Below are positions 1 to 13,900 of a stretch of 64,000 nt of DNA, piece by piece. A program made the position numbers and the translations under genes. The notes below the pieces were generated by a model, which was not told the DNA's origin, made no database searches, and was given only the letters and a program-made list of their open reading frames with translations. Position 1 is the stretch's first letter, and each line of letters opens with the position of its first letter. Origin of the DNA: Onchocerca volvulus (taxonomy: Eukaryota; Nematoda; Chromadorea; Rhabditida; Onchocercidae); assembly GCA_000499405.2 (NCBI GenBank), contig HG738137.1, forward strand, positions 19,182,603 to 19,246,602, given 5' to 3'.

Positions 1-2528
1 AGAAAAAATTTATCATAGGTATGGTGCTTTTCTTTTTTGCCTTTCTCAGAATCTTTATAACATCTTTTACCGAAGAAATATATAAAACTCAAATCTGTAT
101 TTTTGCCCTGTTTATTTTTCCAAATTATTTCAGACAAATTTTTAAAATTTTTCTGTCGAATCGTATATTGGTTGATCCGAAGCAACGAAGATTTTTCAAA
201 ACTAACGACTTGCATGAACTATTTTGTCTAGGTTATTTATTACAGAATTTCATATTATATCTTAAATAAATTATTTGAGAAATTTTGATTTCTTCTTTGA
301 ATATTGCATCTTCGGATTTTCCTAAAAATTTATGCAAATTTATTTTTACATGATGTTTCTATTCATTGGACCTTTGACTATAGGTGATAGTAAAGCACTC
401 AAAAAGAAAGGCACTGAAACTGCAGCAATTTTAAGCGATACTACGAGAAATTTTACTCGACATAATTTCTTCGATAAAAATGAAAAAGAGTAAGCTTTTT
501 CAAGTTTGTTATTCATTTAATTTTTTAAAATAGGTATGAAGAATAATAGTTATGCAAGGAACATTCAATAAATTCTCAAATGATAGTAAATTTGCAGCGA
601 GGATAAAATTTTCTAAAAATCTGTCACAATAGTCCATAATGAATTTTAAAAATATTGACAGACGCGAAAAGAAACAAGAGGAGATGAAGAAACGAAAAAA
701 ACTTGGTAAGAAAGTTACATCTGATGATGATGATGATGCGAAGGCGCTTGTTGAAAAGCATTTATCAACTGAAAAAGTCGATGAATTGCGAAAAATTGCC
801 CAGAAAATTAGCAGGTCTGTAGTTTTCTTGGACTTTTAGCAGTACCATTTCTTTATTTATTGCGCAACTCTTTTCTTTACAATTTAGGTCAATTGGTAAG
901 AGAGCTGAAGAAAGAATAAAAAGTGGTGAAAGAGAAAATAAAAGTGACAAGCAAAGAAATCAGACAGATGATGAAAATTCAAATACTAAAATTCCTTATT
1001 TAAAAAAGAAGCGACATTATAAACAAGCGACAAAAGAATGTTCCGGACAAGTAATATTCCTGTTACGATTAATATTTATAACTTTGGACCTCTATCTGTC
1101 CTAGAACTTTTAGTGTAGACCAGCTTTTAGAGGATGATAGTGAAGAAGTCATAATGATTAACTGTTGAAAAGATCGATGATTCCTTAGTCAAAATCTCTA
1201 GAATCTGTAAAAATCTCTAGAATTAGTGCTGCACCTTTTCGTAAGTTGTTAGCTACAACTTGATAGCCATATCATTCCACAAAAAAATTTGCAAAATTTA
1301 ATTATACCTTACATTCAATAGTGCTGCAATGTTTGTATTCAGTATAGAGGAACTTTTTCAGGATGATTATGTTCTCAGAAAATTGCTAACAAACGCGGGG
1401 ATTATCTCAGCTCTTCAACATGACCAAATTTTTGCAGAAGGAATTGTAGATGAACAGCTGATTGAAGATGAAGCAAATGCTGTTGCTGCAAAAGCTGCGG
1501 CATCAGTGAGACGTTCGAGAAGGTTTCACTTCTCAAATATATTAAAAAATGTTAAAGATTGGTTATCTATTTTCATCTCTTTAGGATTCTGCCGAAATTC
1601 AAAAAACCAAGATTCGGTTTACGGAAAGCTGTTGGATTCCAATCAGTTATTGAAAATGATAATGATGATGCAGAGGAAGCGAATTTTAGTGGCGCAGCTA
1701 TGTTCAAGTACAATTTTTTACCTTTTTTACTCACCATAATTCTGGTTCAATTTTTTCATATCAAAATTTGATGCGTAGCTATAGTAATAAAAGTATTAAA
1801 ATTGTACAATCGTTAGCTATCACATTTTAAATGGAGTTAAGCAATTTGAGTTATAGGAAAATTCATTATGAAGTCGTGAAATTTCTTTTGATTTTAATTA
1901 AGTCCGATTCAATTAATTTTATTATTCTGCCGAAATACAGCTTTTCTTTTATTTAGCGACAATATTGGGAATAATAATAGTGGAAGTTTGTTGGATGCTA
2001 TTCGTCGAAGAAAGCAACGTAATCTGGATATCCAAGAAACAGCCGATGAGGAATATTTGGAGGAAGTTTGCTTCAAAATCTTTCATATATACTTATTGTT
2101 TCTCTTTCATTTTTGCTATATTGGAAACTTTTTTCAGCACTATCCTTCACTTTTCAACGCAGCTGAGACATCGGATTTGAAAAAGGCAGATAAATATGAC
2201 AAGTTAGCGGAAGATATTCGTTCATTTATGGTTCACAGAAAAGGACAGGCATTGACAAATGAAATTTTGCAGAGCTTCAAGGTATTAATGTCATTTTTGT
2301 CGAGCGAATTCGTGCACTTTTCAAAATTTTTCAAGACTTCGGAAGGTTTTTTTTTATTAAATTTCGTGTTGACTCAATACATTTTCATGAATGAGTTTTT
2401 TTTTTCTTTTTTTTTTTCAGAATCGAGTATCAAGTCAAGATTCTTTTGCATTTCGATCCATTTTGAAGCGTTTGTGTAAATTGCAGAAAAACTCAAATGT
2501 ATGGGTGCTTAAGGATGAATACCAGTGA
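1..2528 (+). CDS. csb-1: ERCC6/CSB DNA repair ATPase, C-terminal part (5' end outside window)
   Basis: Exons read as 1-18, 134-231, 384-489, 662-814, 888-1050, 1362-1522, 1585-1707, 1957-2065, 2138-2281 and 2421-2528, all with GT-AG introns. The phases join without a break into 393 residues plus TGA. CSB is a SWI/SNF ATPase of transcription-coupled nucleotide excision repair. The first two exons join as EKIYHRQIF and continue [14 protein letters not shown], the end of the CSB helicase region; the ATPase motifs lie upstream of the window. Next come a charged linker, [28 protein letters not shown] and an acidic Ala-rich stretch. The C-terminus ([10 protein letters not shown], then FRSILKRLC and VWVLKDEYQ) matches the CSB C-terminal winged-helix/ubiquitin-binding region, which ends in WKLKPEYC in mammals. 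Residue matches come from family knowledge; exon borders are read directly. Confidence 0.93.
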
Positions 2529-5500
2529 CTTTTTTTTTGTCTGCAAATTTTAGTTTCTGCAAAAGTCCATGTTATATATGAATTAAATCTTAACATTATA
2601 TATTGTACATATATAAATTATGCTTGATGAATGTGCAAACTCTTAATTAAAATCTAATAATCCAATGACCTCAGAGGTATCCAACAAAATTGTTTGAATT
2701 TGCAATGTGTCATCTTGTTTCAATGATTCTGGAACTCAAAATTACCAAGATTTGCAAACTTTGCAACTTATATATCAATTTCAATTTTGATTTAGGCGGA
2801 ATCAATATTATTAGCTGCATTTATTAGTCATCTTCTTTTTCTGGAATATATCATATACAAGCGGCTCTCAGAGACTAACAGCATTCATGAATCATTCTAA
2901 ATTGTCTCATTCGTTAGGCAGTCACAAATACGTGGAGTATTGGTATACTATTACGAGTTTATTATATTGTATATTTTATGATGATCTTGTTCTTTACAAT
3001 CTTGTTCGCTAAATATTGTAACTCATATCTTTATATGGATAAAAGGCAAATATCCAGTTATTTGCGTTTATAGAACTTCTAAATGTACTTGAAGTATATT
3101 TTTTAGATGAGCAAACCGAGTAAATTGCTGCAATATTTATATGCTGACACTTTTATGAACATTGCCCATAGTATCAATTCATTTTTTTTTTTTTTTTTTT
3201 TTTTAGGAACTCCAATTATGGAAACCTTTAAATGTAAAGAACAAGATATAGTTTCAAAGTTTTTTTTACGTCTCTAGCCCACACTTTTCTAAGCATGATA
3301 TCTTCATTATTGCATGGTTGCAGAAATAATGCGTTTGAAGAAGAAAAATTTAATATCGGGTATGAGATCTCTATATTACTCAACAAACGAAAAGTTTCCA
3401 ATTTTAGTCATTCTTAAATGATCTCTATCAATTTAACCGGGCATCAATTAATTACATAGCTGTCATCTTACAACTTCTCCAGTAGATTTATGAAAGGCAA
3501 CTGGATGTGGTAATTCTCAGAGAAAACTGAATGGTGTTTGCAAGTTATGATCATTGTTATTATTGGATCACTTTTCATTTGTTATCTGCAAGATGAGTTC
3601 TTGATTAGTTTTATTAAGCTTTTTATTATAGGGGACAATTTTAATGAGCTTTCGATAGTCCATTAAAAGCAAGCGGTATTTAGCACATACCATTAATCTG
3701 GCACTACGCTTACTTAATGTCAGATTTATTATGGAAGTTTTACCTAGAAACTATATTGATATGAACAGAGGAGAATAGAGTTTAACTTTCTATTACGAAT
3801 TATCTAATCAGCCTTTATTTGGAATGACAATATACAATGTTACACTTTTTAAAGCAACCAAGTATTTCAACAAAGTTGCATGTTTTTGCTTTGAAGAACA
3901 AATGCTATTGCCGAAATAAAAGGGAGAAAAAGTATTGTAGATTTTGAAATTATAAATATTATTTCACGAACGTCTGCTAAAAGTATGGCTTAAAATGCGA
4001 ATTTCTTTGTCTTTCGCAAGCTCTAGTAAATTTATTTTAATATAATATTAAAAAGACTTGAAGCGTTGTTTTAATTATGATGATAAATACTGATTTTTTA
4101 ATTCTGGAATCATCGATTATAAGAATATATGTTCAATACTTGCTCTTGGACAACTTTTCCCGTTGAAAAAGTGCTCCTAAATTTGTAATTGACCATATTT
4201 CATATCTGAATTAAATAACAAAATCATATTTCTCGAAAGTTCACTCTACCAGTTAACTTTGTGCGGAATTCATTATCCTTTCTAATTTATTCAATCCAGG
4301 TTTTAAAAACAATTGACACATGTAGACAGAATTACGTCAATAATTTTAGTTTCATATATTCTTAGGTCAATAATAACCTTTGTTGGGTTCATACTGTATT
4401 ATAGACAATCGACAGTAGTGTTCGCTGATCTACAATATCGATATTACTTGTACAATATTAGAACTAAATGAAGAATACACAGCAAAGAAATAAAAGGAAC
4501 AGTCGAACAGTCGTTTGAATGCTCACTACGTTTACCGTACTTCTCTTTCGAGACTGTCGTTCTCCCTCCGCTATTGCTCCCGTTGAATTTGTTGCTGATA
4601 CTGATCTTTACTAACTCGAAAAGCTTCGTTTTATGTGAATAATCTTTGGTCTTGATTGTAGACGGAGGTTTACAAACACATTAATCTACAAAAGATTGAT
4701 TAGGGCGAAGGATTAGACAATGCTTGCAACATTTCAAACAATGCACATCAACTTTAGTCCTTGAAACATTCCATACAATTAATATGGATTTAAACATTTT
4801 AATCAATGCGCATAAGCTCCATTAGCAAATCGAAAGATAAGAGAACAAAGGCCTTTGTGCCAGATATGAATAAGTAATGCATTTGTCTGAGAAATTTTTT
4901 TTTTGTAAATGAACTGATTTACAAATTTCTTGTAAATGAAATAAATGCTTTGATTATTTAATAATTTCGATTTTGCCGACAATTATTGTGATTTTAATTT
5001 GTAATATGACCGCTGTACGGATCTGGCAATTCATTACAACAAATGATTGATTGTACCATGGTATTACTGTAAATTTACAACATATTGAAAAGAACAATAA
5101 TGAAATCTAATAACTGGCAAAAGTGAATACCGATTTTTTTTTTTTGCAGGCTATTAGTTTTGCAGGCTACTTGACTTCTTTTTCGTCGATGACCGAGCTA
5201 TAATACTGTGATTACGCTCGTTGCACCAGATTAATCGTCGTTTTCTTATAGTAAAATGCAGAAATGGCAATGTTACCATGTATGGATCTATTCTAAAATC
5301 CAGCAAATTAAGTTTTATTTAATTTATCGGAAATAATGAAATTCCTGTCTCAATTGCTTATTTGATGTATTTCTGCTTTCTGAATGTAATATATCCAGAA
5401 ATTCAGCTATCGCGCCACTATGCCAACCTATGAAAGCTTTCATTTTTGTTGAAAAAATGAAGGTATTCATAGCGGGAATACAAAAATCGAGAGACATTTT

Positions 5501-5582
5501 CAGTCATTTACGAAACGTACACAATACTAGAATATAGGCTTGAGATTACTCAATAATATGAGAATTATCATGTCCTACAATA
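2529..5582. other. Intergenic, no gene seen
   Basis: Three kilobases of AT-rich sequence between the convergent CSB and GPCR genes. No open frame with splice sites or family resemblance was found on either strand. There are short homopolymers, for example a T run near 3182-3204. Confidence 0.6.
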
Positions 5583-8500
5583 TTAGATGCAGTGCAAATT
5601 CAGTGAAGCATACATGTGCGTAAAGAACCGATCGAGTGTGACAGTTTGGGGAATTTGATGTTTCGCAGTTGACAACGGTGTCCTTCTGTTGAAACTACCA
5701 AATAGAGATCGGAACGCTCTACGAAAATTTGCAGCATTTGCTGCATATAATACTGGATTTAGGGCACAGTTAATGTATGGAAAAAGATGGATGATATTAA
5801 CAATTAGATGACTGAAACGTGTATGTGTGCGGAATTGAAATACGGAACTGAGCAAATTAAATAACCAAAATGGAGACCTGAAATTAATTCAATATCTGAC
5901 AAAGTTCATTCTATCTAATTAGTTGGCAAATAGAAATACAAGTGTTCTCTTGATTTTTTGCTATACACAGTAATTCACGCCTTTATCAAAGCAGTTTTAT
6001 AATTATACGGAACATTTTAAGAGTCTTTCTGTCTTACTACATATGCTTCTTTTCTGGCAAGTAATTTGAATAAAAAAAAAACGAAGTTTTTGAAAAAGAT
6101 AAATTTCATTGCAAGCGAAGATAAGCAAAAAAATTATAGATTTCTACACACACAAAAAAAAGTGAATTTAGGTTGCAAAATTAACGAAAAATGAGATTAA
6201 TTAAAAAATATCTAAGCTGAAATACGTTATAAAATCAATTGTCCTCATTGTCGACATAAGTGAAATTAATAGGATCAATTTAATCCTTTAGTAAAAATAT
6301 GTTTGAATTTAATAAAAAAAATCAGACAAGAAAATATCATAGTGGGAAGTCATTTCAATTATTCATCATACTTGTGACACTTGGATAATAAAGGTCGCAC
6401 TTTTCGTTCAAACTTTTTCACATCTAAGAGTAATTCATATTTTCTTTCAAGCAGTGAAGGAAACTTCATTTATTTATAAATTTTGCAAAGGATTAAATCA
6501 AGAATATACTTCTCTCATTGCATATTTCTGTTATGCGTTTATTCCGAGCTTCTGTTGGAGGACATAAAATGTAAGATACACAGCATTTCCTCAGAAATCA
6601 TCATATTTACTAGATTTGATTCATTATAACAATCAAAAATTGATTTCAATAATTTTGAATGCATAAAATACCATTCATAGACTAACCAGCATGTTACGTG
6701 GAATATGACTACACATAGCACGAGACGTGTTACACGTTGGTAAGGCGTACGTGATTGCGATACACGCCTCATTCGTTTATTATTACGAAGAGCTTTCCGG
6801 AGTTTCTTCAGAACATGATAATTGAAATATGTCATCAATGCTAATGGTACAACATAAATTAAGATTGATGAAATTGTAATATACCTGAAATGTTCTTATC
6901 GCTCAATTGGTTTTGTTTCACCTCTTACTAAGATTTTGTGTCAAATTTGGTAGGAAAAATGTAATATATCGATAGATTCCAAATTGATTAAAGAAATTTC
7001 AAGAATCGTATATTGATCTTTCCAGATATTAAACAAGCAAACCATCGGGCACTTGTTAAGCTCGGCCATTTGGCAATACAAACAGGTCTAGTCAGTCCTC
7101 CAGTACCATTTGTCTGTAGTTCCACCACTTCTGAATATAGGTAAAGCGGAATGGCGGCAAAAAAGGCGAGAACCCAAGCGATGCTACTTGAAAATACTGC
7201 AATCCGGTAGTTGCGATATCGCGAGCATAGATTTTTACGACATATGACACAATAACGATCTGCAGCTAGTAATACCACAAATATTACGCTTGCATATTTA
7301 CCTGAAACAGCACTTTATGCTATTAAAAACATGCGATTTTACCAAAAAATCAAATCTAAATTCATTAATGCTTAGTTGTCATGAAAGTAATTAAATAAAC
7401 GAAAGCATCATGCGAATGAAAATATTCGAAAAAAGTGCTATGAAATGAGATTAAATAAAAAGCGCCAAAGCAAACGAAATATAAAAAAATGAAAGAATTG
7501 CGGAGGCTTTCTAATTTTTATTCATGAAAATTCGCAGCTTTTGCTTATTAAAAGATTGAGTTTTTTTTCAATTTTTTTTTCGAAATTAAATATATAAAAA
7601 ATTTTCTTTCAAAATCAAAATTAAATAGAAGATTTGGTCAATTTTAACTAATTTTTAGAAATTTCAAAATAATTTTTTCTTTGACTTGTTAAAAAACTTG
7701 AAAAAGAGATTTTTATATAAAAAAGATAAATAGAAATATGGTTTAGATTTGGAATTTTTTGGTGAAAGATTGAATGATCAATTCGACGGGAAACTAATTG
7801 AACTAATTGCAAACCAGGGCGCAAATTAGTTTATGAGTTGTGAAATTTAGAAATCAAATTTGATTTTTTTAAGATTTTAAAAATCATTTAAGATTCAAAA
7901 AAGAAATGAAAAGGTATGAAAAAAACTTTCAAAGCTAATATTTTAATGACTTTAGTTAAGTGAAAAGTCAAAAATCGAATGAAAAAGATAGTCAATCTTT
8001 TGACATAAGTTTTCCCTTCTTTGTCATTTCTTCTTTCAACAAAGTAATTTAATTTAATAACAATAACGACTGAGTTTGGCCAAGAAATCAGAAGTTCTCT
8101 ACCTTAAGGATAGGAATTAATTCAATAATCTGTGCACGTTTTAAGGAAATTAAATTTGGAAAAATTGTTTATTTAAGGGAATAAAAGAAGTACAATGTAT
8201 ATACAATATATACATGAATTAGAGTAATAATTATAATTTATTTTATTTTGACCAATGTTGCATAATTTATTCTTTCGGATGATTTTGGTGTAAAGTTGTG
8301 AAATGGTATGACAAACGCAAAATCAGTGAAAACAAGTCACGGCTTGTCTTCAAAGTTTGAAAAATTAAATCTGTGATGTGTGAAATTGTTTTTATAATAT
8401 GTGCAAAAAAATTAAAACATATTGTAGGTTTAAAAAATTAATAAAAATGGGAACCAAATCTTACCTGTTGTTTCAGTGCCATGATAAAAGGTGCACATCA

Positions 8501-8756
8501 ACCGTCCGAAGATCCATGATTTATTGTTGAGTTGTGCGGTGGCAACTAGAGTTAAATTGGCCAAGTAGATGAAATCGGCTAAACATAAGCCAATAATGTA
8601 AACATTGGCAATAGAGCGCATATATGGCTTGATCAAGATAATAAGGATAATCAGTAAATTGATACTTCCCAAGGATACCAGAATTAAATGAACTAAAGTT
8701 AAAAGTAAGCGGATAGTCTGAATATTGCTATCAGGAAAAAAATCTGTGAAATTCAT
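5583..8756 (-). CDS. Rhodopsin-class GPCR, neuropeptide receptor-like
   Basis: Four exons on the minus strand: 8756-8465, 7301-7043, 6884-6687 and 5877-5583, giving 347 residues with all phases consistent. The protein is a seven-helix plasma-membrane receptor. TM2 carries LCLADF. DRY is at residues 112-114, at the end of TM3. The TM3/ECL2 disulfide cysteines are in LMCTFYHG and PVCIAKWP. TM6 has CWSPFW (about 249-254) and TM7 has NPVLY (290-294). An N-linked site (NFT) lies in the short N-terminus. A donor at 6686 (GTTAGT) was chosen over one 15 bp downstream because it restores the canonical CWxPFW motif. CWxPF in TM6 and the ADRYCV stretch fit peptide receptors of the somatostatin/allatostatin-C/opioid-like branch, as in nematode NPR receptors. 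The ligand cannot be named from sequence. The first intron (1.16 kb) is the longest. Confidence 0.9.
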
Positions 8757-10390
8757 TTTAGATACAGCCCTGCAGAATATTGAATCCCAGAAGAATACTT
8801 AATTTAAAAAGCTTTCAGCGATTTATAAATTTTTCTCGAATAGTTCGAAGGAGAATGTAAGGATCCAGAAAATTCATTATTTATGATTCGAAAAGCTGAC
8901 AAATTATTTAGCTCGATAATATTAATAATAAAATGCATTACTGTAGCAAGAAATCGCATTCTATCAAAATGCTCAACAATTTTAAATGATAATAAAAATA
9001 AAAGGTAATTATTGTGGGCTTGATTGCTCAAGGAGATTAAACATTTTGCAACTTCGTCATTTTGGATAAAATTGATTTTGCTTCAATGACATATCTTCTG
9101 AAATAAGTTTTTGATTTTAAATTTAACAATGTCAATCATTTCTTTTTGTTGAACTGATTCAAAATTTCTCGTAAAAAGCTTGAAAATCAATTATGAAAAG
9201 AAAGACATGAAAACAATTTATAGCAACTCAAAAGAATGAGTTAATTAGAAATTAATTGAATTGGACTGAATTAAATTTGGTCGAGTCAATTGAGAAGGAT
9301 TAATTCAGTGCTATAAATTGTCACAATATATTATTGTCAATACCACATCATATCTCATTAGCATTGAATTCGAACATGCTAATCCTTCTGGCAAATTGCC
9401 TTTATTACGAAATTTAGGACAAAAAAACAAATCCCTTTTGTGAAAAATTACATTTTTGAATTTCGAAGTTTTACTAAATTTAAATATTTCAGTACATTAT
9501 AAGGAGCAGAAAAAATGCTGATGGAATTCTATTCCAATGAATAGAATTAAAAAAACACCCATCAAAATAACAAATTATGCGATATGAAAAAAAATGCAGT
9601 TTCTTATGTCATATTCTTATACCATATATAGCTAATGCTATCACCGAACTAATTTTTAAGATGTTTGAATTTACGAAAATGTAAATTCAGATGAAATTTT
9701 AAAGAATCATAGAGACTAGATCTAAATTCGGGTTAACAGCACTGTTTAGTAATTAATCTTTCTAATAGACGATTTATTAAACATGCAAGTTCCAACTAAA
9801 TGAATAAGTCATTCCTGAATCTCTCTTAATGATATGAACTAGTGCATTTCATTATTTGATGGAATACAAAGAAATTTCATGAAAACAATTGAATTGTTGA
9901 AGATCGATTTAAACAAAAATTTAATGAAGAAACAAACAGAGACTTGAAACTTGAAGGAAACAATGGAAGAAAATAAATTATGAGCTTTTCGTAAACTTAA
10001 CGAAAGCGAAACATTTGAAGAAAATAATTGCTCCGAAGATGACAACAATTTCTGACGAATCGCTCATACTTCAGCTTTCTCTTCATTATATTCACTTTTA
10101 TAACTGAAGTTATAAAATGTTAAATTGCAGTCAAATAATCGGAGAAGTTTTCACGTTTGACTTCAATGACACTATCTTTTAAAGGAAATTAAAGAATGGA
10201 ATAATTGTTTTTCGAAATTAAAATTAGATAATCTATAAAGAAAAACGTATGATTTTATGAAATGCGTCTAACTGCCACATATGATGCATTTTTTGATTAT
10301 TAGCACATCACAGTAACTATCTATAGAATTCTGAGTCATATTGATCTATTATTTATTCATTTTCTTAAATATTTCGGAAGTAAAATAAAA
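8757..10390. other. Intergenic, upstream of GPCR gene
   Basis: This is the presumed promoter side of the GPCR gene. A CTGCAG acceptor-like site lies about a dozen bases upstream of its ATG and could serve trans-splicing. Nothing else was recognised in this AT-rich stretch. Confidence 0.5.
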
Positions 10391-10670
10391 ATGGTCATTC
10401 ATTTTTAGAAATGGTCATACATTTTTAGAAATGGTCATTCATTTTTAGAAATGGTCATGCATTTTTAGAAATGGTCATGCATTTTTAGAAATGGTCATGC
10501 ATTTTTAGAAATGGTCATGCATTTTTAGAAATGGTCATTCATTTTTAGAAATGGTCATACATTTTTAGAAATGGTCATTCATTTTTAGAAATGGTCATAC
10601 ATTTTTAGAAATGGTCATTCATTTTTAGAAATGGTCATGCATTTTTAGAAATGGTCATTCATTTTTAGCA
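10391..10670. repeat. 20-bp minisatellite, 14 units
   Basis: Fourteen head-to-tail copies of atggtcatNcatttttagaa run from 10391 to 10670. Every copy is identical except the ninth base, which is T, A or G, and a final unit ending in agca. The order of the variable base is T A T G G G G T A T A T G T. Each unit carries an in-frame stop, so it is not coding in that frame. The array abuts the left arm of an inverted repeat. Confidence 0.97.
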
Positions 10671-10943
10671 AAAAATTTTTCCAATCTTGACTACGTTATA
10701 GTTTCAGAGATGAGTTTTCGTTTTTGATGGAAGAAGAATTTCAATTCTCCCAAGAAATCGGCAAAGTATACAATTCACGTTACAGGCACATAAAAACTTG
10801 CAGAAAAAAAAATGGAAAGTTTTTTTTTTCTTTTTTTTCTGAAAGTACTTAACCGACTTCTATGGAGAATTGAAATTTTTTTCTATCAAAGACAGAACTC
10901 GTTCTGAAATTATGACGTAACCAAGCTTGGAAAAACTTTTTTA
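10671..10943. repeat. Fold-back element with ~90-bp inverted arms
   Basis: The left arm (about 10671-10761) and the reverse complement of the right arm (about 10853-10943) align over roughly 90 bases at about 80% identity. Shared blocks include aatttcaattctcc and gtttcag/atttcag. The arms enclose about 90 bp of T/A-rich loop. This resembles a MITE or fold-back relic. No target-site duplication was found by eye. The minisatellite touches the left arm. Confidence 0.75.
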
Positions 10944-13900
10944 TCACATTCTCACTAGGCAATCATAATTTTCCTTCAATTTTCAACTGCTTGTAAGCTC
11001 AGATAGTTTAATGCATTAAAACCTTGAGAACATAATACAGTAATACGAAAAAACATTAAAAGGAATTTCAACAAAACAGTGACACTCTCTTCCATTTTCA
11101 GTCATTTTCTGAAATAAAGCCTTTTTAAGTTACGTCATTTTTTTAATTCTTTTTTTTCAATGCACTTAGACGTCATTCAAATTGTCATATTCAACTACTG
11201 CAAAGTTGGACAATTTTCTTGCACTGTCAGAAACGTAGGGATCATTACTGCGATTTCACTGTTTCCTGTACTGTAGTTTTTGCTTATCTTTAAACTGTTT
11301 TTATGATTTTTTGAATATTTCATTTCATACGATAAGTTGTTTAAAATTCAATGACGTAGCATAACTGGAACATAATACAGTAATACGAAAAAAAAATCCG
11401 ACAATCACAGTGAAATATTCATAAAAAAAAACGGAACTTGAATTTTTTCTTTTTTTTTTTTATAATTTCTTCCAACCGAAAATTTTTACCTTTTCATACC
11501 TCTAAATTCGTCACATATCTACTTGGACACTGCAAAATGGCACCTATTGTTATTGAGCCTTATGGCTCCTTTCTGCTTATTTCATTCAATTGCAGTATTC
11601 TATAATTACCTTAATTATTTGAAAAAAAAAAAGCGAAAAAACTAAATCGAACAAAGAATATGCAATGAAAATTAATTTTGAAGATGGAAAAAGAGGAATG
11701 CGCAATTTATTTCAAAATTTCTCATCATCAAGAAAGATCTTAAATGATTAAAATTCAATCTTCTGCTCTTATCAAAATTTTCTTTCACTCCATTTTCTTG
11801 TTTCATTTATTACTGTCACACATTCGGAAAGCCAACAAATGAAATCAGATCCAGAAATATTTGTTTTAAAATAGTAACTGATTGATATTTCTCTTAAACA
11901 CACATGTGAATACCATTCCAATAATGGCATTAATGACATGGTACCAATTGATTATTTGGTGTGTATTGTATCGTATTGATCGAGATTTGTTAATCCGTTG
12001 AAATTGAGCTAGGCCAGGACATTCAAAAGATAATTTCATTGGGGAGTTAGCAAAAAGGATCTTTATCTTGTTGAACTTTTTTAGTCCAAATCGTATTCAA
12101 AAACAAAAAGTTCTATTTATTTAAAAAAAAAAAAATTATTTTTCAAAGTTTTATTTTATTATTTTTTTAATGAAAGCTTTTTTTAAGTTCTATCTTAGTT
12201 TCATTTTTAAAAAGCTTTTTTGCTTTTTTTTTTAAATGTAATAAATCAAGCCAAAAATGCAAAAACATCGGTTAGATGAATTCCTGTGACATGGTTGATC
12301 TGTTAAACTAATTGGGAAGGACTAAAAAAGATCTTGTTTATAGAATTTTGAGGACCGCATTTGAGCGGAAGAAAAGAGTAAAGCGAAATGGAAAAGAAAT
12401 TGATAATCAGAAGAAACAGAGCTAGTTTAGTTCTTTTCAACAGAAAGTTTCTTTCCTCATTTTGAAGGAGGAAAGGAGGAAGAAGTTTCTTGGAAATAAG
12501 CAGAAGTGTCTCTTCTGTCATTAAAATGAAACAAACAATAAATTCTGATGAATCCTATAGCAAACTCTGCTGAATCAATGTAAATCTTTCTTCCTCTCTC
12601 CCTTTTTCCTATTTTCAAACTTCTTTTGCTAATGTAATTTGGCTTATTTTGGCTTGTTTGGGTGAATAAAGAACTAAAAAAATCTGATAAAAATAAGTAT
12701 TGTTTTAAATTTAGCAGGAAATCCAAAAACAAGTTGACATTTTTCATGACCTCTCGTGATAGATAAGCCTGCAAATGTGTGTTCTAGAAGATATCTACAA
12801 TAAGAAAAGTTTTTGATGAGCTTCACAAACAGAAAATGAATGAAGTGTTTTTCCACTTCTCCTTGGATAAAATCGAACTTTTTAAAAATATAAAGGATAT
12901 GAATTCGTTCTACTTTTCTTACGTAATTTCATGCATCGTTACATTTGAAATTCATTTTAAGGTTACTCTTCACTAGCTAAATCTGTGAATTATTTTAAAA
13001 ATAGTGAATTAAAAGGCAAGGCATGTTCATTAATCGTTTGTTTCCCATCAGTTGATAGCCAGAATTGAGGAAAATCGAAAGTGCAAAATGAAATATATGT
13101 TGTTTGAAGTCTGAAGAAGCTTTGGAAAAATGAAACTTTGCAACGAATAATATAAAATTTCTTTCGTTCTGTAAATGGAAAAAACTTTTATCCACATATT
13201 TTTATTTTTATGCATTCCATTACTTTGATAGTGGCAGGAAGTTCCGAGGTTTCTGCTGAATCGATTTTTTTTAATTGACCGGATCAGAATCTTTATTAAC
13301 AAAATAACGAATGGAGAAATTCAGAGGATGAGAACTTTCTAGCATTTAAAAATTTGAAAAAATAATGAAAGCTATATTATTTTGGTTTCAAATACTTTTT
13401 TTCTGAAATCTTTAAGAAGAAATGACATTTATTTATAAATTCGTAAAGAACGTATGCTTTAAAAATGTTTATGAATCATTTATCAAAATAAGTGAGTTAG
13501 CAGAATCCATTGCATTTGGTTAATTAATTTTTTATTTCAAATTTTGCAAAGTTCGCGAGATATTTCTTTCAATAGGATTTGTAAATGAACATTTTCATGA
13601 ATGTTAAACAGACAAATAGCAGACAGATGGCATTTTTTGAACATGGAATTTCATCAGTAGTTTTTAATGCAGTGAATTGAATTAATTAACAATATCTATC
13701 TCATTATGCAAGACTCTCCGATTAAATTGGCTAACTTCATTACATATCGCCACATTTTCTGTTCCAGTCGATTCATTTAAATATTCAATTTCAGTTTGCT
13801 GAGCAGTATAAGTGTTAATAATGAGTAAGTTAATTAGTAGTAATATTTCACAAAAAAAGCCTAATCTTACTTTTCTTTTCAATTTTCATACTTTTGAACA

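Noticed and set aside
21..269. 82-codon open frame at the left end as a separate gene
   Set aside because: Its middle is intron; only 134-231 is coding and it joins exon 1-18 (EKIYHR to QIF) as CSB.
6539..6686. Extension of GPCR exon 3 to a GTATTT donor at 6671
   Set aside because: It would insert LVYEW inside TM6; the GTTAGT donor at 6686 gives the canonical CWSPFW.
10391..10670. CRISPR-like array
   Set aside because: The units are contiguous with no unique spacers and the genome is nuclear; it is a minisatellite.
13682..13882. Minus-strand open frame with a hydrophobic start like a secreted protein
   Set aside because: It opens with TTG; the nearby ATG is in another frame and hits a stop after 13 codons; no splice arrangement fits.
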